A DNA stretch of 64,000 nucleotides from an uncultured bacterium (GTDB lineage: Bacteria; Cyanobacteriota; Vampirovibrionia; Gastranaerophilales; Gastranaerophilaceae): contig CADCKD010000002.1 in the NCBI GenBank assembly GCA_902801985.1, positions 1 through 64,000 of the forward strand. Reading direction: 5' to 3'. The notes beneath the pieces are model-generated. The model saw only the letters and a program-made list of their open reading frames with translations, ran no database searches and was not told where the DNA came from. The position numbers were made by a program, and so were the translations under genes. Positions 53,073-62,643 of the stretch are shown here, in pieces. Positions within the stretch are counted from its first letter, which is position 1. Each line of letters begins with the position of its first letter.

Positions 53073-53777
53073 TTAGTACTCCATTTGCCAATCATTATCC
53101 ATAATGCTCTTTAAGCATCCAAGAGAATACTTAGCAGCTGTTCCATCAAAGTAATCAGATTCTTCACCACATTTGTCAACATCTTCGGCATCTACTATAA
53201 GACCATCAGGCGTTACAAAAAGCGCAAATACATCCCTGCCCGAAGTATTTGGAGCATTTATACCATTTACATCAACAGTAAAGATAAGTCTTGCATCTGT
53301 ATTTTCTCCTGTGAAACCTGCACATATAGTTGCACCCGTTTTTGTCTGAGCACAATGTTGACCATATAATCCGGTCTTTCCATCATCATTTTCTATTTGA
53401 GTACCATCCAAAGATTCATAGTTCAATTTAACATCAGGTTCTTCAGCCCCTCGAATTTTTGCTGTAATACATCTTGTATTGCTGGCTCCACAAGAATAAT
53501 CATTAATATTTTTAATATAATTAGTTAAAAAATATTGAGCACCATGTTGTGCATCAGAAGTTGCATTAAATGAAGCAGTTTCAAAAAAATCATCCGTATT
53601 TTCAGTATTCTTGGCAAGCTCTATACCATTTGAAATTTCCGAATAGACTTTTTTAAGCTGCGTAGTATAAAGCTTATATTTATAATCTTGCATAACCTGA
53701 GGGATTGTCAAAACTGCAATCGTTCCAACAATTGTAAGTGTTATTAAAACTTCTGCTAAAGTAAAGCCTTTTTTCAT
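53073..53777 (-). CDS. Pseudopilin, second of three
   Basis: 234 residues. KKGFTLAEVLITLTIVGTIA is the prepilin site and helix. The head has paired cysteines (YSCGASNTRCITAK) and TVDVNGINAPNTSGRDVFAL, the shared motif, and SLGCLKSIMDNDWQ at the end. One operon with its neighbours, 18 bases after the first. Confidence 0.88.
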   Translation of the reverse strand: MKKGFTLAEVLITLTIVGTIAVLTIPQVMQDYKYKLYTTQLKKVYSEISNGIELAKNTENTDDFFETASFNATSDAQHGAQYFLTNYIKNINDYSCGASNTRCITAKIRGAEEPDVKLNYESLDGTQIENDDGKTGLYGQHCAQTKTGATICAGFTGENTDARLIFTVDVNGINAPNTSGRDVFALFVTPDGLIVDAEDVDKCGEESDYFDGTAAKYSLGCLKSIMDNDWQMEY

Positions 53778-53795
53778 ATTTTAATCTCCAAATAT

Positions 53796-54440
53796 TTAAT
53801 ATTCATCATATTCATCATCGTCATCTTCATTACCATCACAATTATTGGTATATCTCTCAATATCCCAATCTTTTCTTAATAATTCCTGTATACATTGAGA
53901 ACCTGCGGCACTTCCGTAGCACTGCCCATCTCCCCCTATTGAAAGTTGCTGTTGAATACTACTAGATCTTGTCGCAAGATCTAAACGAAATTTATCCAGT
54001 CCGCCAATATTCGGGCCGGATCTTCCATTTGTATCAATATGAATTGTGCAAACAAAATTATTTTTACATTTCATTTGTAACGCTGCACCACTTGGCAATA
54101 TAAAAGTTTTATCCTCTTCTGGAGTAAAATCCTTTTCCGTACCACATAAAGACTTATATTTTGTTGCAAATGAATTTCCTTCTTGTCCTTTAAAATAGGT
54201 TTTCATAAAATTCATCTCATTACCTGATTTACTGTAAATCGTTTCGGAAAAACGGGTTACATTACTGTCGGCACACGCACGCGCAACAGCGTTCATTATA
54301 TCATTGTAAATATTTTTTATAGACGTAGAATAAACACGCATATTATAGTCTTTAATAAATGTCGGAACAACCAACATTGCAATTGTACCAATGATGACCA
54401 ACGAAATTAGCAACTCTGCCGTTGTAAAAGCCTTTTTCAT
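53796..54440 (-). CDS. Pseudopilin, first of three
   Basis: 214 residues. KKAFTTAELLISLVIIGTIA is the prepilin site and helix. The head domain holds IHIDTNGRSGPNIGGLDKF, the shared motif, cysteines near LQMKCKNNFVC, and an acidic tail (NEDDDDEYDEY). Start of the three-gene operon. Assembly machinery must be encoded elsewhere. Confidence 0.88.
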   Translation of the reverse strand: MKKAFTTAELLISLVIIGTIAMLVVPTFIKDYNMRVYSTSIKNIYNDIMNAVARACADSNVTRFSETIYSKSGNEMNFMKTYFKGQEGNSFATKYKSLCGTEKDFTPEEDKTFILPSGAALQMKCKNNFVCTIHIDTNGRSGPNIGGLDKFRLDLATRSSSIQQQLSIGGDGQCYGSAAGSQCIQELLRKDWDIERYTNNCDGNEDDDDEYDEY

Positions 54441-54541
54441 TAAATATAATCCTCGCAGATATTCCTTATAATATTATATTCTATTATACAACTTTTTAAG
54501 GGCATTTTCAAGCCTGTTAAGGGCTGCACAATATACAATAA

Positions 54542-54664
54542 TTAATTAAAATATCCCGAATAAACTTGCATTCCAATAGCCTTTGCTTGAGCATACTGCC
54601 CCAGCTTTAAAACCCCAAAAGAAAGAATACTTAATATTAATAATATATATATAGCTTTTTTCAT
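54542..54664 (-). CDS. Small 40-residue membrane or exported peptide
   Basis: A short frame with a strong GGGAGG six bases before the ATG at 54664. Product: MKKAIYILLILSILSFGVLK, then LGQYAQAKAIGMQVYSGYFN. The N-terminal half is a signal peptide or membrane anchor with a possible AQA cut site. It stands between the pseudopilin operon and the divergent lepA. Its place suggests a small pilus or envelope component, but that is inference. Confidence 0.6.
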   Translation of the reverse strand: MKKAIYILLILSILSFGVLKLGQYAQAKAIGMQVYSGYFN

Positions 54665-54748
54665 TATTCCTCCCAGCATAACACATAATATACTTTTATT
54701 TAAAATAAGTAAATAAACTGTTTATAGGATTTTTAAAAATTATAAATA

Positions 54749-54776
54749 TTGAGTTTGGAACTTTTTCATATATAAT
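54749..54776 (+). promoter_or_regulatory. Promoter for a leaderless lepA transcript
   Basis: TTGAGT (54749-54754), 16 bases, TATAAT (54771-54776), six bases, ATG. No Shine-Dalgarno sequence. Confidence 0.7.
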
Positions 54777-54782
54777 TAACTT

Positions 54783-56585
54783 ATGACAACGCGCGATAAT
54801 GTAAGAAATTTTTGTATAATTGCCCACATTGACCACGGGAAATCAACACTTGCCGACAGACTCTTAGAAAAAACAGGTACTGTTTCTCAAAGAGATATGC
54901 AAGAACAGCTCTTGGATTCAATGGATATTGAACGTGAACGAGGAATAACAATTAAGCTCAATGCCGCAAGAATGAATTATAAAGCGCATGACGGCAAAGA
55001 ATATGAGCTTAACCTGATTGATACTCCCGGGCACGTTGATTTTTCGTATGAAGTTTCACGTTCTTTAGCTGCTTGTGAAGGCGCGTTGTTAATTGTAGAT
55101 GCAACACAAGGCGTTGAAGCACAAACCTTGGCCAATGTTTACCTTGCCATTGAACAAAACCTTGAAATTATACCGGTAATTAATAAAATTGACCTGCCAT
55201 CTGCTGATGTTGAAAAGGTTAAACAAGAAATAGAAGAAATTTTGGGGCTAGATACCTCTATTGCAATTCCTGTCAGTGCAAAAACAGGACAAGGAATTGA
55301 AGATGTTCTGGAGGCGATAGTTGATTACGTCCCTGCACCTGCTGATAACACTCAAAAACCTTTACGTGCATTGATTTTTGATAGTGTGTATGACCAATAT
55401 TTGGGAACAGTATGCTATTTCAAAGTTGTTGACGGCGTTATGAATGTCGGCGACAAAGTAAAATTTATGGCAACAGGCAAAGAATGTGAAATTGTCGAGC
55501 TTGGTTATCAAAATCCGCAAAGAGTACCAGTAAAGCAATTAAAATGTGGTGACGTAGGCTATTTCGCCGGTTCAATAAAAGAACTTACCCGTTTTGTCGG
55601 TGACACACTCACAACAGCTGAAAATCCGGCTTCAGAACCTTTACCGGGGTATAAAGAAGCTTTACCTATGGTATTTTCAGGTCTATATCCTGTCGATAAC
55701 GAAGACTATGCAGATTTAAAAGAGGCCTTGGAAAAATTAAAACTCAATGACAGTTCTATAACTTTTGAACCTGAAACATCAAATGCACTGGGATTTGGCT
55801 TTAGGTGCGGTTTTTTAGGTATGCTCCATATGGAAATTATTCAAGAGCGGCTTGAAAGAGAGTATGACTTGTCACTTATTACCACTGCGCCGTCTGTTGT
55901 GTATAAAGTTCATAAAACAAACGGAGAAGTTTTAGATATTGATAATCCGTCAAATCTTCCGGATGCACAGTATCGTGATTTTATTGAAGAACCTTATGTC
56001 AAAGTTCAAATCCTTGCTCCAAACGATTATGTAGGAACACTAATGGATTTGGCTCAATCAAAACGCGGAATTTTTATCAACATGACTTATTTAGATAAAG
56101 TTCGTGTTGATTTAACTTATGAAATTCCTTTGAGCGAAGTAATTACAGATTTTTATGACCAATTAAAATCCCGCACTAAAGGTTATGCGAGTATGGATTA
56201 CGAATTTTGCGGGTACAAGCGTTCTAACCTTGTAAAACTTGATATTATGTTATCTGGAGAAGTTGTTGATGCTCTTTCTGTAATTTGTCACACTGATAGC
56301 GCGTATTATATCGGGCAAAAATTGACCGTAAAATTGAAAGAAATTATCCCGAAACAACTTTTTGAAGTTCCTATTCAAGCTGCAGTCGGTGGAAGAATTA
56401 TCGCAAGAACAAATATCAAAGCTATGCGCAAAAACGTACTTGCAAAATGTTATGGTGGCGATATCACACGTAAACGCAAACTTTTGGAAAAACAAAAACG
56501 CGGTAAAAAACGTATGAAATCTGTCGGAAGCGTTGAAATTCCTCAAGAAGCATTTATGGCTATATTGAGTCTTGAAGAAGAATAG
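54783..56585 (+). CDS. lepA: Elongation factor 4 (LepA)
   Basis: 600 residues, normal length. GTPase motifs: [20 protein letters not shown] (G1), [12 protein letters not shown] (G2), [20 protein letters not shown] (G3), NKIDLP (G4). The EF4-specific C-terminal domain is intact ([39 protein letters not shown]). It acts on the ribosome in back-translocation or initiation control. The -10 lies six bases before the ATG, so the mRNA should be leaderless. Confidence 0.97.
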   Translation: MTTRDNVRNFCIIAHIDHGKSTLADRLLEKTGTVSQRDMQEQLLDSMDIERERGITIKLNAARMNYKAHDGKEYELNLIDTPGHVDFSYEVSRSLAACEGALLIVDATQGVEAQTLANVYLAIEQNLEIIPVINKIDLPSADVEKVKQEIEEILGLDTSIAIPVSAKTGQGIEDVLEAIVDYVPAPADNTQKPLRALIFDSVYDQYLGTVCYFKVVDGVMNVGDKVKFMATGKECEIVELGYQNPQRVPVKQLKCGDVGYFAGSIKELTRFVGDTLTTAENPASEPLPGYKEALPMVFSGLYPVDNEDYADLKEALEKLKLNDSSITFEPETSNALGFGFRCGFLGMLHMEIIQERLEREYDLSLITTAPSVVYKVHKTNGEVLDIDNPSNLPDAQYRDFIEEPYVKVQILAPNDYVGTLMDLAQSKRGIFINMTYLDKVRVDLTYEIPLSEVITDFYDQLKSRTKGYASMDYEFCGYKRSNLVKLDIMLSGEVVDALSVICHTDSAYYIGQKLTVKLKEIIPKQLFEVPIQAAVGGRIIARTNIKAMRKNVLAKCYGGDITRKRKLLEKQKRGKKRMKSVGSVEIPQEAFMAILSLEEE

Positions 56586-56588
56586 CCA

Positions 56589-57092
56589 TTAAAACGGAAT
56601 TGAAACACCTGCATTTAAACCAATAGTCGATTTATTGACTTTGGTAACATCATACATTTGTCCTTCAACAAATATACTTGCATTACCAACCTTAGTTGAT
56701 ACTCCGCCAAAAGCACCAAAAGTTGTATTCGTATCACCTGTTTTGTAATTAATTTTTGTTGCAGAGTAAGGAGTAGCATATACTTTTGTATTCTCAGAAA
56801 CAGGAATATTTACTGTTGCCGGTTGAACCCTTATCTGTACAGTTTGAGAATTTCCATTGATATTATTACGGACACGAAAACCGCCGCTTAAAGGAGTATC
56901 ACCGTATGGCATACTTCCTTTGAAATCTATAATTGCGCCGGTAGAACCTTGAGTAAAATTAGTTCCGACACCCCCATATATGCCCAAAGAACCCTTGCCA
57001 ACATTAATACCTGCATCTATACCCGCAGTTGTAAAGTTTGAGCCATCCATATTCTGAAATGTTGATACAGAAATTTTCGTATTTACCGGCAT
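56589..57092 (-). CDS. Hypothetical beta-rich protein
   Basis: 167 residues from the ATG at 57092, which follows GGGGAAAA by several bases. The sequence alternates Gly, Asn and hydrophobic residues (GINVGKGSLGIYGGVGTNF, VSTKVGNASIFVEGQMYDV) and ends in GVSIPF, a terminal aromatic as in outer-membrane barrels. But no signal peptide is present, so a barrel role is uncertain. Convergent with lepA. Confidence 0.65.
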   Translation of the reverse strand: MPVNTKISVSTFQNMDGSNFTTAGIDAGINVGKGSLGIYGGVGTNFTQGSTGAIIDFKGSMPYGDTPLSGGFRVRNNINGNSQTVQIRVQPATVNIPVSENTKVYATPYSATKINYKTGDTNTTFGAFGGVSTKVGNASIFVEGQMYDVTKVNKSTIGLNAGVSIPF

Positions 57093-57173
57093 AATTATTT
57101 TCCCCATAATAATACTTCTTGTATATATATAAAGTATTTTATGAGATTAAAATTGCCTAAAATTTAAAAAACT

Positions 57174-57995
57174 TTACACATCCGCAACTTCCGGCAAGTC
57201 GATACTCTTTAATCTTTGTTCAATTCGTCTATACCATTTGAGGTGTTGTTTAAACAAGATTTCGTATTCTTCAACTTTGCCTGTTGAAATATTATGATAC
57301 TGTTGGTCACAAATTGTTTCTAACGCTTTTTCCAAAACTTTTGTATATTCATGACGATCAATATTTTTATCAGTCAACTCAATACATTTGCCAAAATCTA
57401 CAATAACTTCAGGACGATTATCTCTCAAAAAACAATAATCCACTGCTATCGGTATCAAGTTTACTTTACCATATTTTTTTACAGCGCATTGTGCTATATA
57501 TGCAAGACCTGTTTGAAATTCAATCGGTCTGTAATGAGGCGGTCTTATTATCCCTTGAGGGAAAATGCACAACTGGTTTCTTAAATCTTTCAACAAATCA
57601 ACAGAATATTTCAAAGCCTTCATAGCAGATTGAGCAGACTTTTTGTTAACAGAATAAGCTCCGCCGCGTCTTAAAAGAGGAAATCTGTTCAATTCTTCCA
57701 CCATCAAACGAATTTCTTTGTGGCAAATACGGTGGGTAATGTTATACATAACAATACCGTCCCACCAGTTACAATGCGGAGAAAACATAATTGTCGGAAC
57801 AGTTTTATCCCTGTCTTTATAATTTTCAACACCATTATACCTCATTGCATAAAATCTATTCTGAAGCATATTGAAGAAAAATAAACTCGCGATAGTTAAC
57901 CAAAACTTGTTAGTTTTGGCAGGTTTAAATTTTTCCTCCTTGCCTCGAGCTTTTGTCGGCGGTGTATCTAAATATAACTTTTCCCCTTTAGACAT
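57174..57995 (-). CDS. PlsC-like 1-acyl-glycerol-3-phosphate acyltransferase
   Basis: 273 residues. FSPHCNWWDGIVMYN gives the H-x4-D site, the FPLLRRGGAYSVNK block follows, and CIFPQGIIRPPH takes the place of the FPEG motif (Gln for Glu). One hydrophobic segment near residue 30 (FWLTIASLFFFNML) anchors it to the inner membrane. It would add the second acyl chain in phospholipid synthesis or acylate another lipid. A TAGAAT lies six bases before the ATG, although a GGAG site further up is also possible. Confidence 0.85.
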   Translation of the reverse strand: MSKGEKLYLDTPPTKARGKEEKFKPAKTNKFWLTIASLFFFNMLQNRFYAMRYNGVENYKDRDKTVPTIMFSPHCNWWDGIVMYNITHRICHKEIRLMVEELNRFPLLRRGGAYSVNKKSAQSAMKALKYSVDLLKDLRNQLCIFPQGIIRPPHYRPIEFQTGLAYIAQCAVKKYGKVNLIPIAVDYCFLRDNRPEVIVDFGKCIELTDKNIDRHEYTKVLEKALETICDQQYHNISTGKVEEYEILFKQHLKWYRRIEQRLKSIDLPEVADV

Positions 57996-58001
57996 AATAG
58001 A

Positions 58002-58007
58002 ATTCTA
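58002..58007 (-). promoter_or_regulatory. Possible -10 element of the PlsC-like gene
   Basis: TAGAAT on the minus strand, six bases before the ATG. GGAG twelve bases upstream of the ATG leaves open a normal leader. Confidence 0.35.
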
Positions 58008-58068
58008 CTCCAATAATAAATAAAATGAAACCCTTTTTAATAAACATTAACATTTTAAAGAATAAAAT

Positions 58069-58097
58069 AAAAACGATCTTGAAACAAGACCGTTTTT
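58069..58097 (-). terminator. Terminator of the HEAT-repeat gene
   Basis: A 13-bp stem with one wobble pair (AAAACGATCTTG/CAAGACCGTTTT) around AAA; T run on the minus strand. Confidence 0.82.
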
Positions 58098-58124
58098 ATT
58101 AACTAATTAAATAGTATCTGTCAA

Positions 58125-58982
58125 TTAGAACACACCTGCAGGTTTTTTAGCAGGAGTTGCGCCCGGAATTGATTGCCAATTCGCAGCCATAATCTTCTTG
58201 AATGATTTTAGAGCTGTATCTTCAAGTTCACCAAGCTCTTCAGCTTCCATAATCAATTCTCTTAAAGGCAATAATGCTCTTGTATCTCTAAGAACACCTA
58301 ATGCAGCAGCTGCACCGGCTCTGACAAGTTCGTTTTCAGAACGATTTTTCATAACATCGATTAGGGCAGGAACTGCTTTTGAGTCATTTAATTTTCCGAG
58401 TGAAGTTACCGCATAAATTCTTACGTTAACCCATTCGTCATATAACATATTTATTACCTTATCAACAGCCTTTTTATTACCGATTTCACCAAGTGCTCTT
58501 GTTGCATCACATCTTACGTTTACTTTTTCATGATCTAATGATTCAATCAACGCATCTGTTGCTACATCACCGATTTCGATTAACGCGTCTGTTGCAGTAA
58601 TACATACTTGAGGGTTTTCATCATTCAATGCTTCAACTAATGGTTCTACAACAATTGCCCCGCCTAAACGGCCAAGTGCTCTTGCTGCACGAACTCTTAC
58701 GTCAACATTTCTGTCTTCACGTAAAGATTCTATTAAATGAAGTGTTGCTTTAGAATCACCAAGTTCTCCTAATGCTCTTGCAGCATATAATCTTACTGAA
58801 CCGTTTTTATCATTTTTAAGAACATCAATCAATGGTTCAACCGCTTTTGAGTCACCCATTTCTCCAAGGATACGAGCTGCATTGTAACGAACCTTTTCAG
58901 AATTACTTGTTCTTAAATCATTTAGTAGTTCATCAAAAGATTTTTTAACTTGTTTTTTCTTACTATTCACACTAATTGTCAT
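58125..58982 (-). CDS. HEAT-repeat (PBS lyase-type) protein
   Basis: 285 residues with a strong GGAGG site. About seven 31-residue HEAT repeats, such as AARILGEMGDSKAVEPLIDV, AARALGELGDSKATLHLIES, AARALGRLGGAIVVEPLVEA. This PBS lyase-type repeat is common in cyanobacteria, where relatives attach bilins; no lyase residues can be claimed here. It is probably a protein-binding scaffold. Confidence 0.92.
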   Translation of the reverse strand: MTISVNSKKKQVKKSFDELLNDLRTSNSEKVRYNAARILGEMGDSKAVEPLIDVLKNDKNGSVRLYAARALGELGDSKATLHLIESLREDRNVDVRVRAARALGRLGGAIVVEPLVEALNDENPQVCITATDALIEIGDVATDALIESLDHEKVNVRCDATRALGEIGNKKAVDKVINMLYDEWVNVRIYAVTSLGKLNDSKAVPALIDVMKNRSENELVRAGAAAALGVLRDTRALLPLRELIMEAEELGELEDTALKSFKKIMAANWQSIPGATPAKKPAGVF

Positions 58983-59322
58983 TATTTTCCTCCGACACTA
59001 TAACAAATATTCACACTACTTACTCATATATAAAAAATATTCAGTGAATATAATTGCTATTTTTGTAATATTTTTGTTAACATTGTTTACAATTCATAAA
59101 TTTTATTTTCTTTTCCTTTGTAAATACCGGTTACGTTATGCGTTTTTATATTAAGGGTAATTCCGACACTTAATCGCTCGGTAGTTTTATATTACCACAT
59201 TTTTTTATTTTACACCTTGGCCAGTTAAATATTTTTACAATTTTTGTCAACTGTTTTTATAATTATATGTATAATTTAATAATAATTTAAAATAAATATT
59301 TCAAAATTGTTACATTATATTA
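58983..59322. other. AT-rich gap without a gene
   Basis: This 340-base stretch between the HEAT-repeat gene and the end of the kinase gene shows no reading frame with a binding site, no strong hairpin and no RNA motif that I recognise. Its right part should hold the promoter of the HEAT-repeat gene. Confidence 0.5.
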
Positions 59323-60981
59323 CTAACATTTGATAGTAATAATAAATTCCGTACCAACTCCAACTTCACTATTTACATGGATTTCACCATTATGCTTTGC
59401 AATAATCTTTTGGCTGATTGCAAGGCCTAATCCGGTACCAACTCCTACACCTTTTGTAGTATAACCGACAGTAAAAATCTTATTTAAGTTTTCTTGTGGT
59501 ATACCTTTTCCGTTATCCTTTATTTTTATTGTTAAAATATTGTTTTCAAACTGAGTAGTAATAACTATTTTTCCCTTTTCTTCTATTGCTTGACAGGCAT
59601 TAACAAGAATATTTGTAAAAACTTGATTTAACATATTCGGATAACATTTTATCAAAGGAATTTCTCCATAATGTTTCTCTATTTCTACTTTGTTTTTTGT
59701 TTCATGCCTGATAATTTCAAGGGTTAAATCCATTTCTTTATTAATATCAGCCTCTTGAAGTTCAGCCTCATCAAGGCGGACAAATTTTTTCAAAGATGTA
59801 ACGATTTTACTAATTCTGTCGATAGCTTCTTTATCAATGGAATTTATTCGAGAAAACATATCTTTGATATCATCTTGTTCTATTTTTGAAGATAGTTTTG
59901 AAAGTATTTCGTTATTTGATTTTATAGAAGCAACAGGAGTATTAATTTCATGGGCAATACCTGCAACAAGTTGACCTAATGAAGCCATTTTTTCAGAATT
60001 GATTAACTGAAGTTGAGTTTCTTTCAGTTCATTCAACGCTTTGGACAAATCACGAACGTTTTGTGCATTTTTCTGATAAAGTTCCGCCCTTATGATTGCG
60101 TTGCCCAGTTGAGAAGAAACAGCATCCAAAATTTCTATTTCTTCATTAAGTTCTCTTTTTTGGTAACTCAAAAGAACGAGAACACCTATCATTTTTTGAA
60201 GATGAAATATCGGAACAATTATGCGTAATACGGACTGCTTAAACGGAGTAGCACCAACATATTCAACCATAGAATATCCGGTAGAAATCTCTCTTTTATT
60301 TATTTTTTCATTCACATAATCGTCAAAACAAATATTCTCATTTATTAAAATCTCATTTTCACCATATATTTCAGTAATTTTAAAAAATCCATCTTTTTGA
60401 GATGATGCATAATATGAACGAAAACATCCAAACATTATTGAAAGTTCTTTCAATACTGAATTTAGGATATCCGAAATATTCATAGATTCTCTTATAATGT
60501 TAGAAACTTTATTTATTAATGCAATTTTGAATGCCTGAGTTTGCGCTTTTTGCCTAATTTTTTGGAGTTCATCATTTTCTTCTTGAAGTTTAGCCAATTC
60601 CTCCAAAACTTTTTGCTGCTCTTGTATGTTATTTTTTAACATAACATTTGAACTCACATCAACAAAGAATAATATAGTATAGCAGCCACGCTTGATTGAG
60701 GTCATCTCGTAATATACAGTATTCCCTGCTGCGGAGGAATATGACACATTCGCAAAAAAATTCTCTTTTGAAACAATTGCCTGAAACACAGGTGAAAACA
60801 AATCTACATTTTCACTATCCATAGGACACATCTCAAAATTCATTTGATGTGCAAACTTTTTAAGGGTATCAAATTGCTTAAAAACACGACAAAATACGTT
60901 GTTTTTAAACACAACGTCCTCATAATCCCTTATAACAATGACCGGATCCTTATATTGATTAAAAAAGTCAAACTTTTTCAT
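59323..60981 (-). CDS. Sensor histidine kinase with PAS-like and GAF domains
   Basis: 552 residues from the ATG at 60981, which follows TATAAT by six bases; the frame extends six codons upstream, but that part contains the -10. Order: PAS-like (about 5-110), coiled coil (120-150), GAF (160-310), coiled coil, HisKA with MASLGQLVAGIAHEINTPVA (phospho-histidine), N box QVFTNILVNACQAIEEKG, G boxes IKIKDNGKGIPQENL and GTGLGLAISQKIIAKHNGE. No membrane helix, so it is a cytosolic sensor. No response regulator is adjacent. Confidence 0.93.
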   Translation of the reverse strand: MKKFDFFNQYKDPVIVIRDYEDVVFKNNVFCRVFKQFDTLKKFAHQMNFEMCPMDSENVDLFSPVFQAIVSKENFFANVSYSSAAGNTVYYEMTSIKRGCYTILFFVDVSSNVMLKNNIQEQQKVLEELAKLQEENDELQKIRQKAQTQAFKIALINKVSNIIRESMNISDILNSVLKELSIMFGCFRSYYASSQKDGFFKITEIYGENEILINENICFDDYVNEKINKREISTGYSMVEYVGATPFKQSVLRIIVPIFHLQKMIGVLVLLSYQKRELNEEIEILDAVSSQLGNAIIRAELYQKNAQNVRDLSKALNELKETQLQLINSEKMASLGQLVAGIAHEINTPVASIKSNNEILSKLSSKIEQDDIKDMFSRINSIDKEAIDRISKIVTSLKKFVRLDEAELQEADINKEMDLTLEIIRHETKNKVEIEKHYGEIPLIKCYPNMLNQVFTNILVNACQAIEEKGKIVITTQFENNILTIKIKDNGKGIPQENLNKIFTVGYTTKGVGVGTGLGLAISQKIIAKHNGEIHVNSEVGVGTEFIITIKC

Positions 60982-60987
60982 ATCAAA

Positions 60988-60993
60988 ATTATA
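60988..60993 (-). promoter_or_regulatory. -10 element of a leaderless kinase transcript
   Basis: TATAAT on the minus strand, six bases before the ATG at 60981; no Shine-Dalgarno sequence. Confidence 0.6.
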
Positions 60994-61020
60994 GGTCATT
61001 TTGTGCCAAAAGTGAAGTTT

Positions 61021-61977
61021 TTACAAAATATCAACCCAGTTGTTTTTATACTTCATTCCTTTAAGCTTGTTTCTTTCAAGTTTTATATCCTGATATATTA
61101 TCTCGCTTATAAAATTCCCCTCACCATCGAGAACTCCATACCTATTTCCTTGACGAACAAGAATATATTCTCCTAATTTTTTAATTTTGTCATAATTTGG
61201 ATTTAAAACCTTTTCTCCATTAGCTTTTACAAGGCCATATTTGCGGTATCTTTTTAATACCATAGTATCATACAAAGGTTTAATCTTTTCACAATCAGGA
61301 TAGACTAATACATTATTCTCTATATCAATGATTCCATAATATCCGTTTAACTTTGCAATAAACACATTTTCGCTGTTTTGCTCAAGATTTTGATACTTTA
61401 ACGGAACAATTACATTTTCGTGCAAATCAATAACGCCATATTTTTTATCGTGACGGGCAAGAATTCTGTTTGGCTTAAGTTCTTCCATTTTTGTGTATTT
61501 ACGGAAAGTTAATACTTGTCCCTTATTATCAATTATCTTATACCCTTTACTATTCCGGATAATAAAATAATGTTTATCTTCATATATAGTATGTTTCAAA
61601 CTAAGGCAATTCGATTCTAAAACCGTTCCGTCAGAATTATAAATTGTACTATTTGTAAAGACTCTTTGAGTACCATCAGAATAATAATTTGTTGTAACAT
61701 CTGTTATTGCATAATGTTCATCACAATTTTGGAATTTAACTTCTTCCTGATGATGATTGCTGTTAACAAGATAAACCGGATGAGAATCACTTCCGGAAGA
61801 ATGATTTGAATGGGTATGTGCAGGCCCCGAATGTGCATGCCCGGAGTGAGATGGGCCGCCATGCGAAGAATGTCCTCCGCCATGCCCTGAATGTGAAGCA
61901 CCGCCTGAAGGACCTTTGGCATTTGCAACACCACAAGACAATATTAAAATCAACAATATTGATAATATCTTTTTCAT
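61021..61977 (-). CDS. Exported WG-repeat protein with His/Gly-rich N-terminal region
   Basis: 318 residues, GAGG upstream. Signal peptide (KKILSILLILILSCGVANA). Residues about 22-70 are Gly, Ser and His repeats (GGASHSGHGGGHSSHGGPSH), which could bind zinc, nickel or copper. From about residue 140, WG-type repeats follow (KKYGVIDLHENVIVPLKYQN, GYYGIIDIENNVLVYPD, RKYGLVKANGEKVLNPNYDK). WG repeats are beta-rich protein-binding units. An envelope role with metal binding is inferred. Confidence 0.85.
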   Translation of the reverse strand: MKKILSILLILILSCGVANAKGPSGGASHSGHGGGHSSHGGPSHSGHAHSGPAHTHSNHSSGSDSHPVYLVNSNHHQEEVKFQNCDEHYAITDVTTNYYSDGTQRVFTNSTIYNSDGTVLESNCLSLKHTIYEDKHYFIIRNSKGYKIIDNKGQVLTFRKYTKMEELKPNRILARHDKKYGVIDLHENVIVPLKYQNLEQNSENVFIAKLNGYYGIIDIENNVLVYPDCEKIKPLYDTMVLKRYRKYGLVKANGEKVLNPNYDKIKKLGEYILVRQGNRYGVLDGEGNFISEIIYQDIKLERNKLKGMKYKNNWVDIL

Positions 61978-62052
61978 AACGCCACCTCACACAAATTCAA
62001 TCTTCTACTACACGTATAATAATCCCAAATTTGTGATGAAGTAAACATTTTT

Positions 62053-62514
62053 TTACAAAACTTCAGATTTAGCCTCTTGTAAATACTTTTCAAAAATTTC
62101 AACAGCATCGCCTACAAGCTCGACACAAGGGCGTTTTTTGTAATATGTTTCAGTTCTTTCACTCGGAGTAGGAGAAGTCGAACTTTCAACGCCTTGCAAT
62201 AATTCTCTGCATATAATGCTGCCGTTTTGTTCTTTAAATCTTTTTGCGAGTTCTTGTATTCGTTTATAATGCTCCCCTTTTTCTAACGGAGAATCACTTG
62301 AGGAGGCAAATGCCAACCCCGCAGCCATAAACATACCACTAACAGTACCGCATACTTCTCTCATTCTTCCCATGCCGCCGCCAAATGAGGACGCTACTTT
62401 CATTGCGGTATCAAAATCCATTCCAAGCTCCTCACAAAAAACACCCAGTACCGCTTGAGAACAGTTGTAACCTTGTTTAAATAATTCTTTAGCCTTATCT
62501 GATTTTATACTCAT
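62053..62514 (-). CDS. C_GCAxxG_C_C family protein
   Basis: 153 residues, AAGGAAA upstream. Family blocks: GYNCSQAVLGVFCEELG, ASSFGGGMGRMREVCGTVSG (with the cysteine and glycine-rich turn), and cysteines at SIICRELLQGV and KKRPCVELVGDAVEI. Such proteins are found in anaerobes and are thought to bind metal or act in redox processes; no activity is settled. Single gene. Confidence 0.88.
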   Translation of the reverse strand: MSIKSDKAKELFKQGYNCSQAVLGVFCEELGMDFDTAMKVASSFGGGMGRMREVCGTVSGMFMAAGLAFASSSDSPLEKGEHYKRIQELAKRFKEQNGSIICRELLQGVESSTSPTPSERTETYYKKRPCVELVGDAVEIFEKYLQEAKSEVL

Positions 62515-62643
62515 TTATATTTCCTTTTTTACTCTTTATATAAACGATATTATATCATTATTTTATTAAATATTAAAAAATAAAGATAGATAGCAAATTT
62601 AATTTTTATAAACATTAATACATCTGAAAAAGGAAAATAAAGA

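Noticed and set aside
58125-58982. Functional phycobilin lyase
   Set aside because: Only generic HEAT repeats are seen and no phycobiliprotein genes are present.
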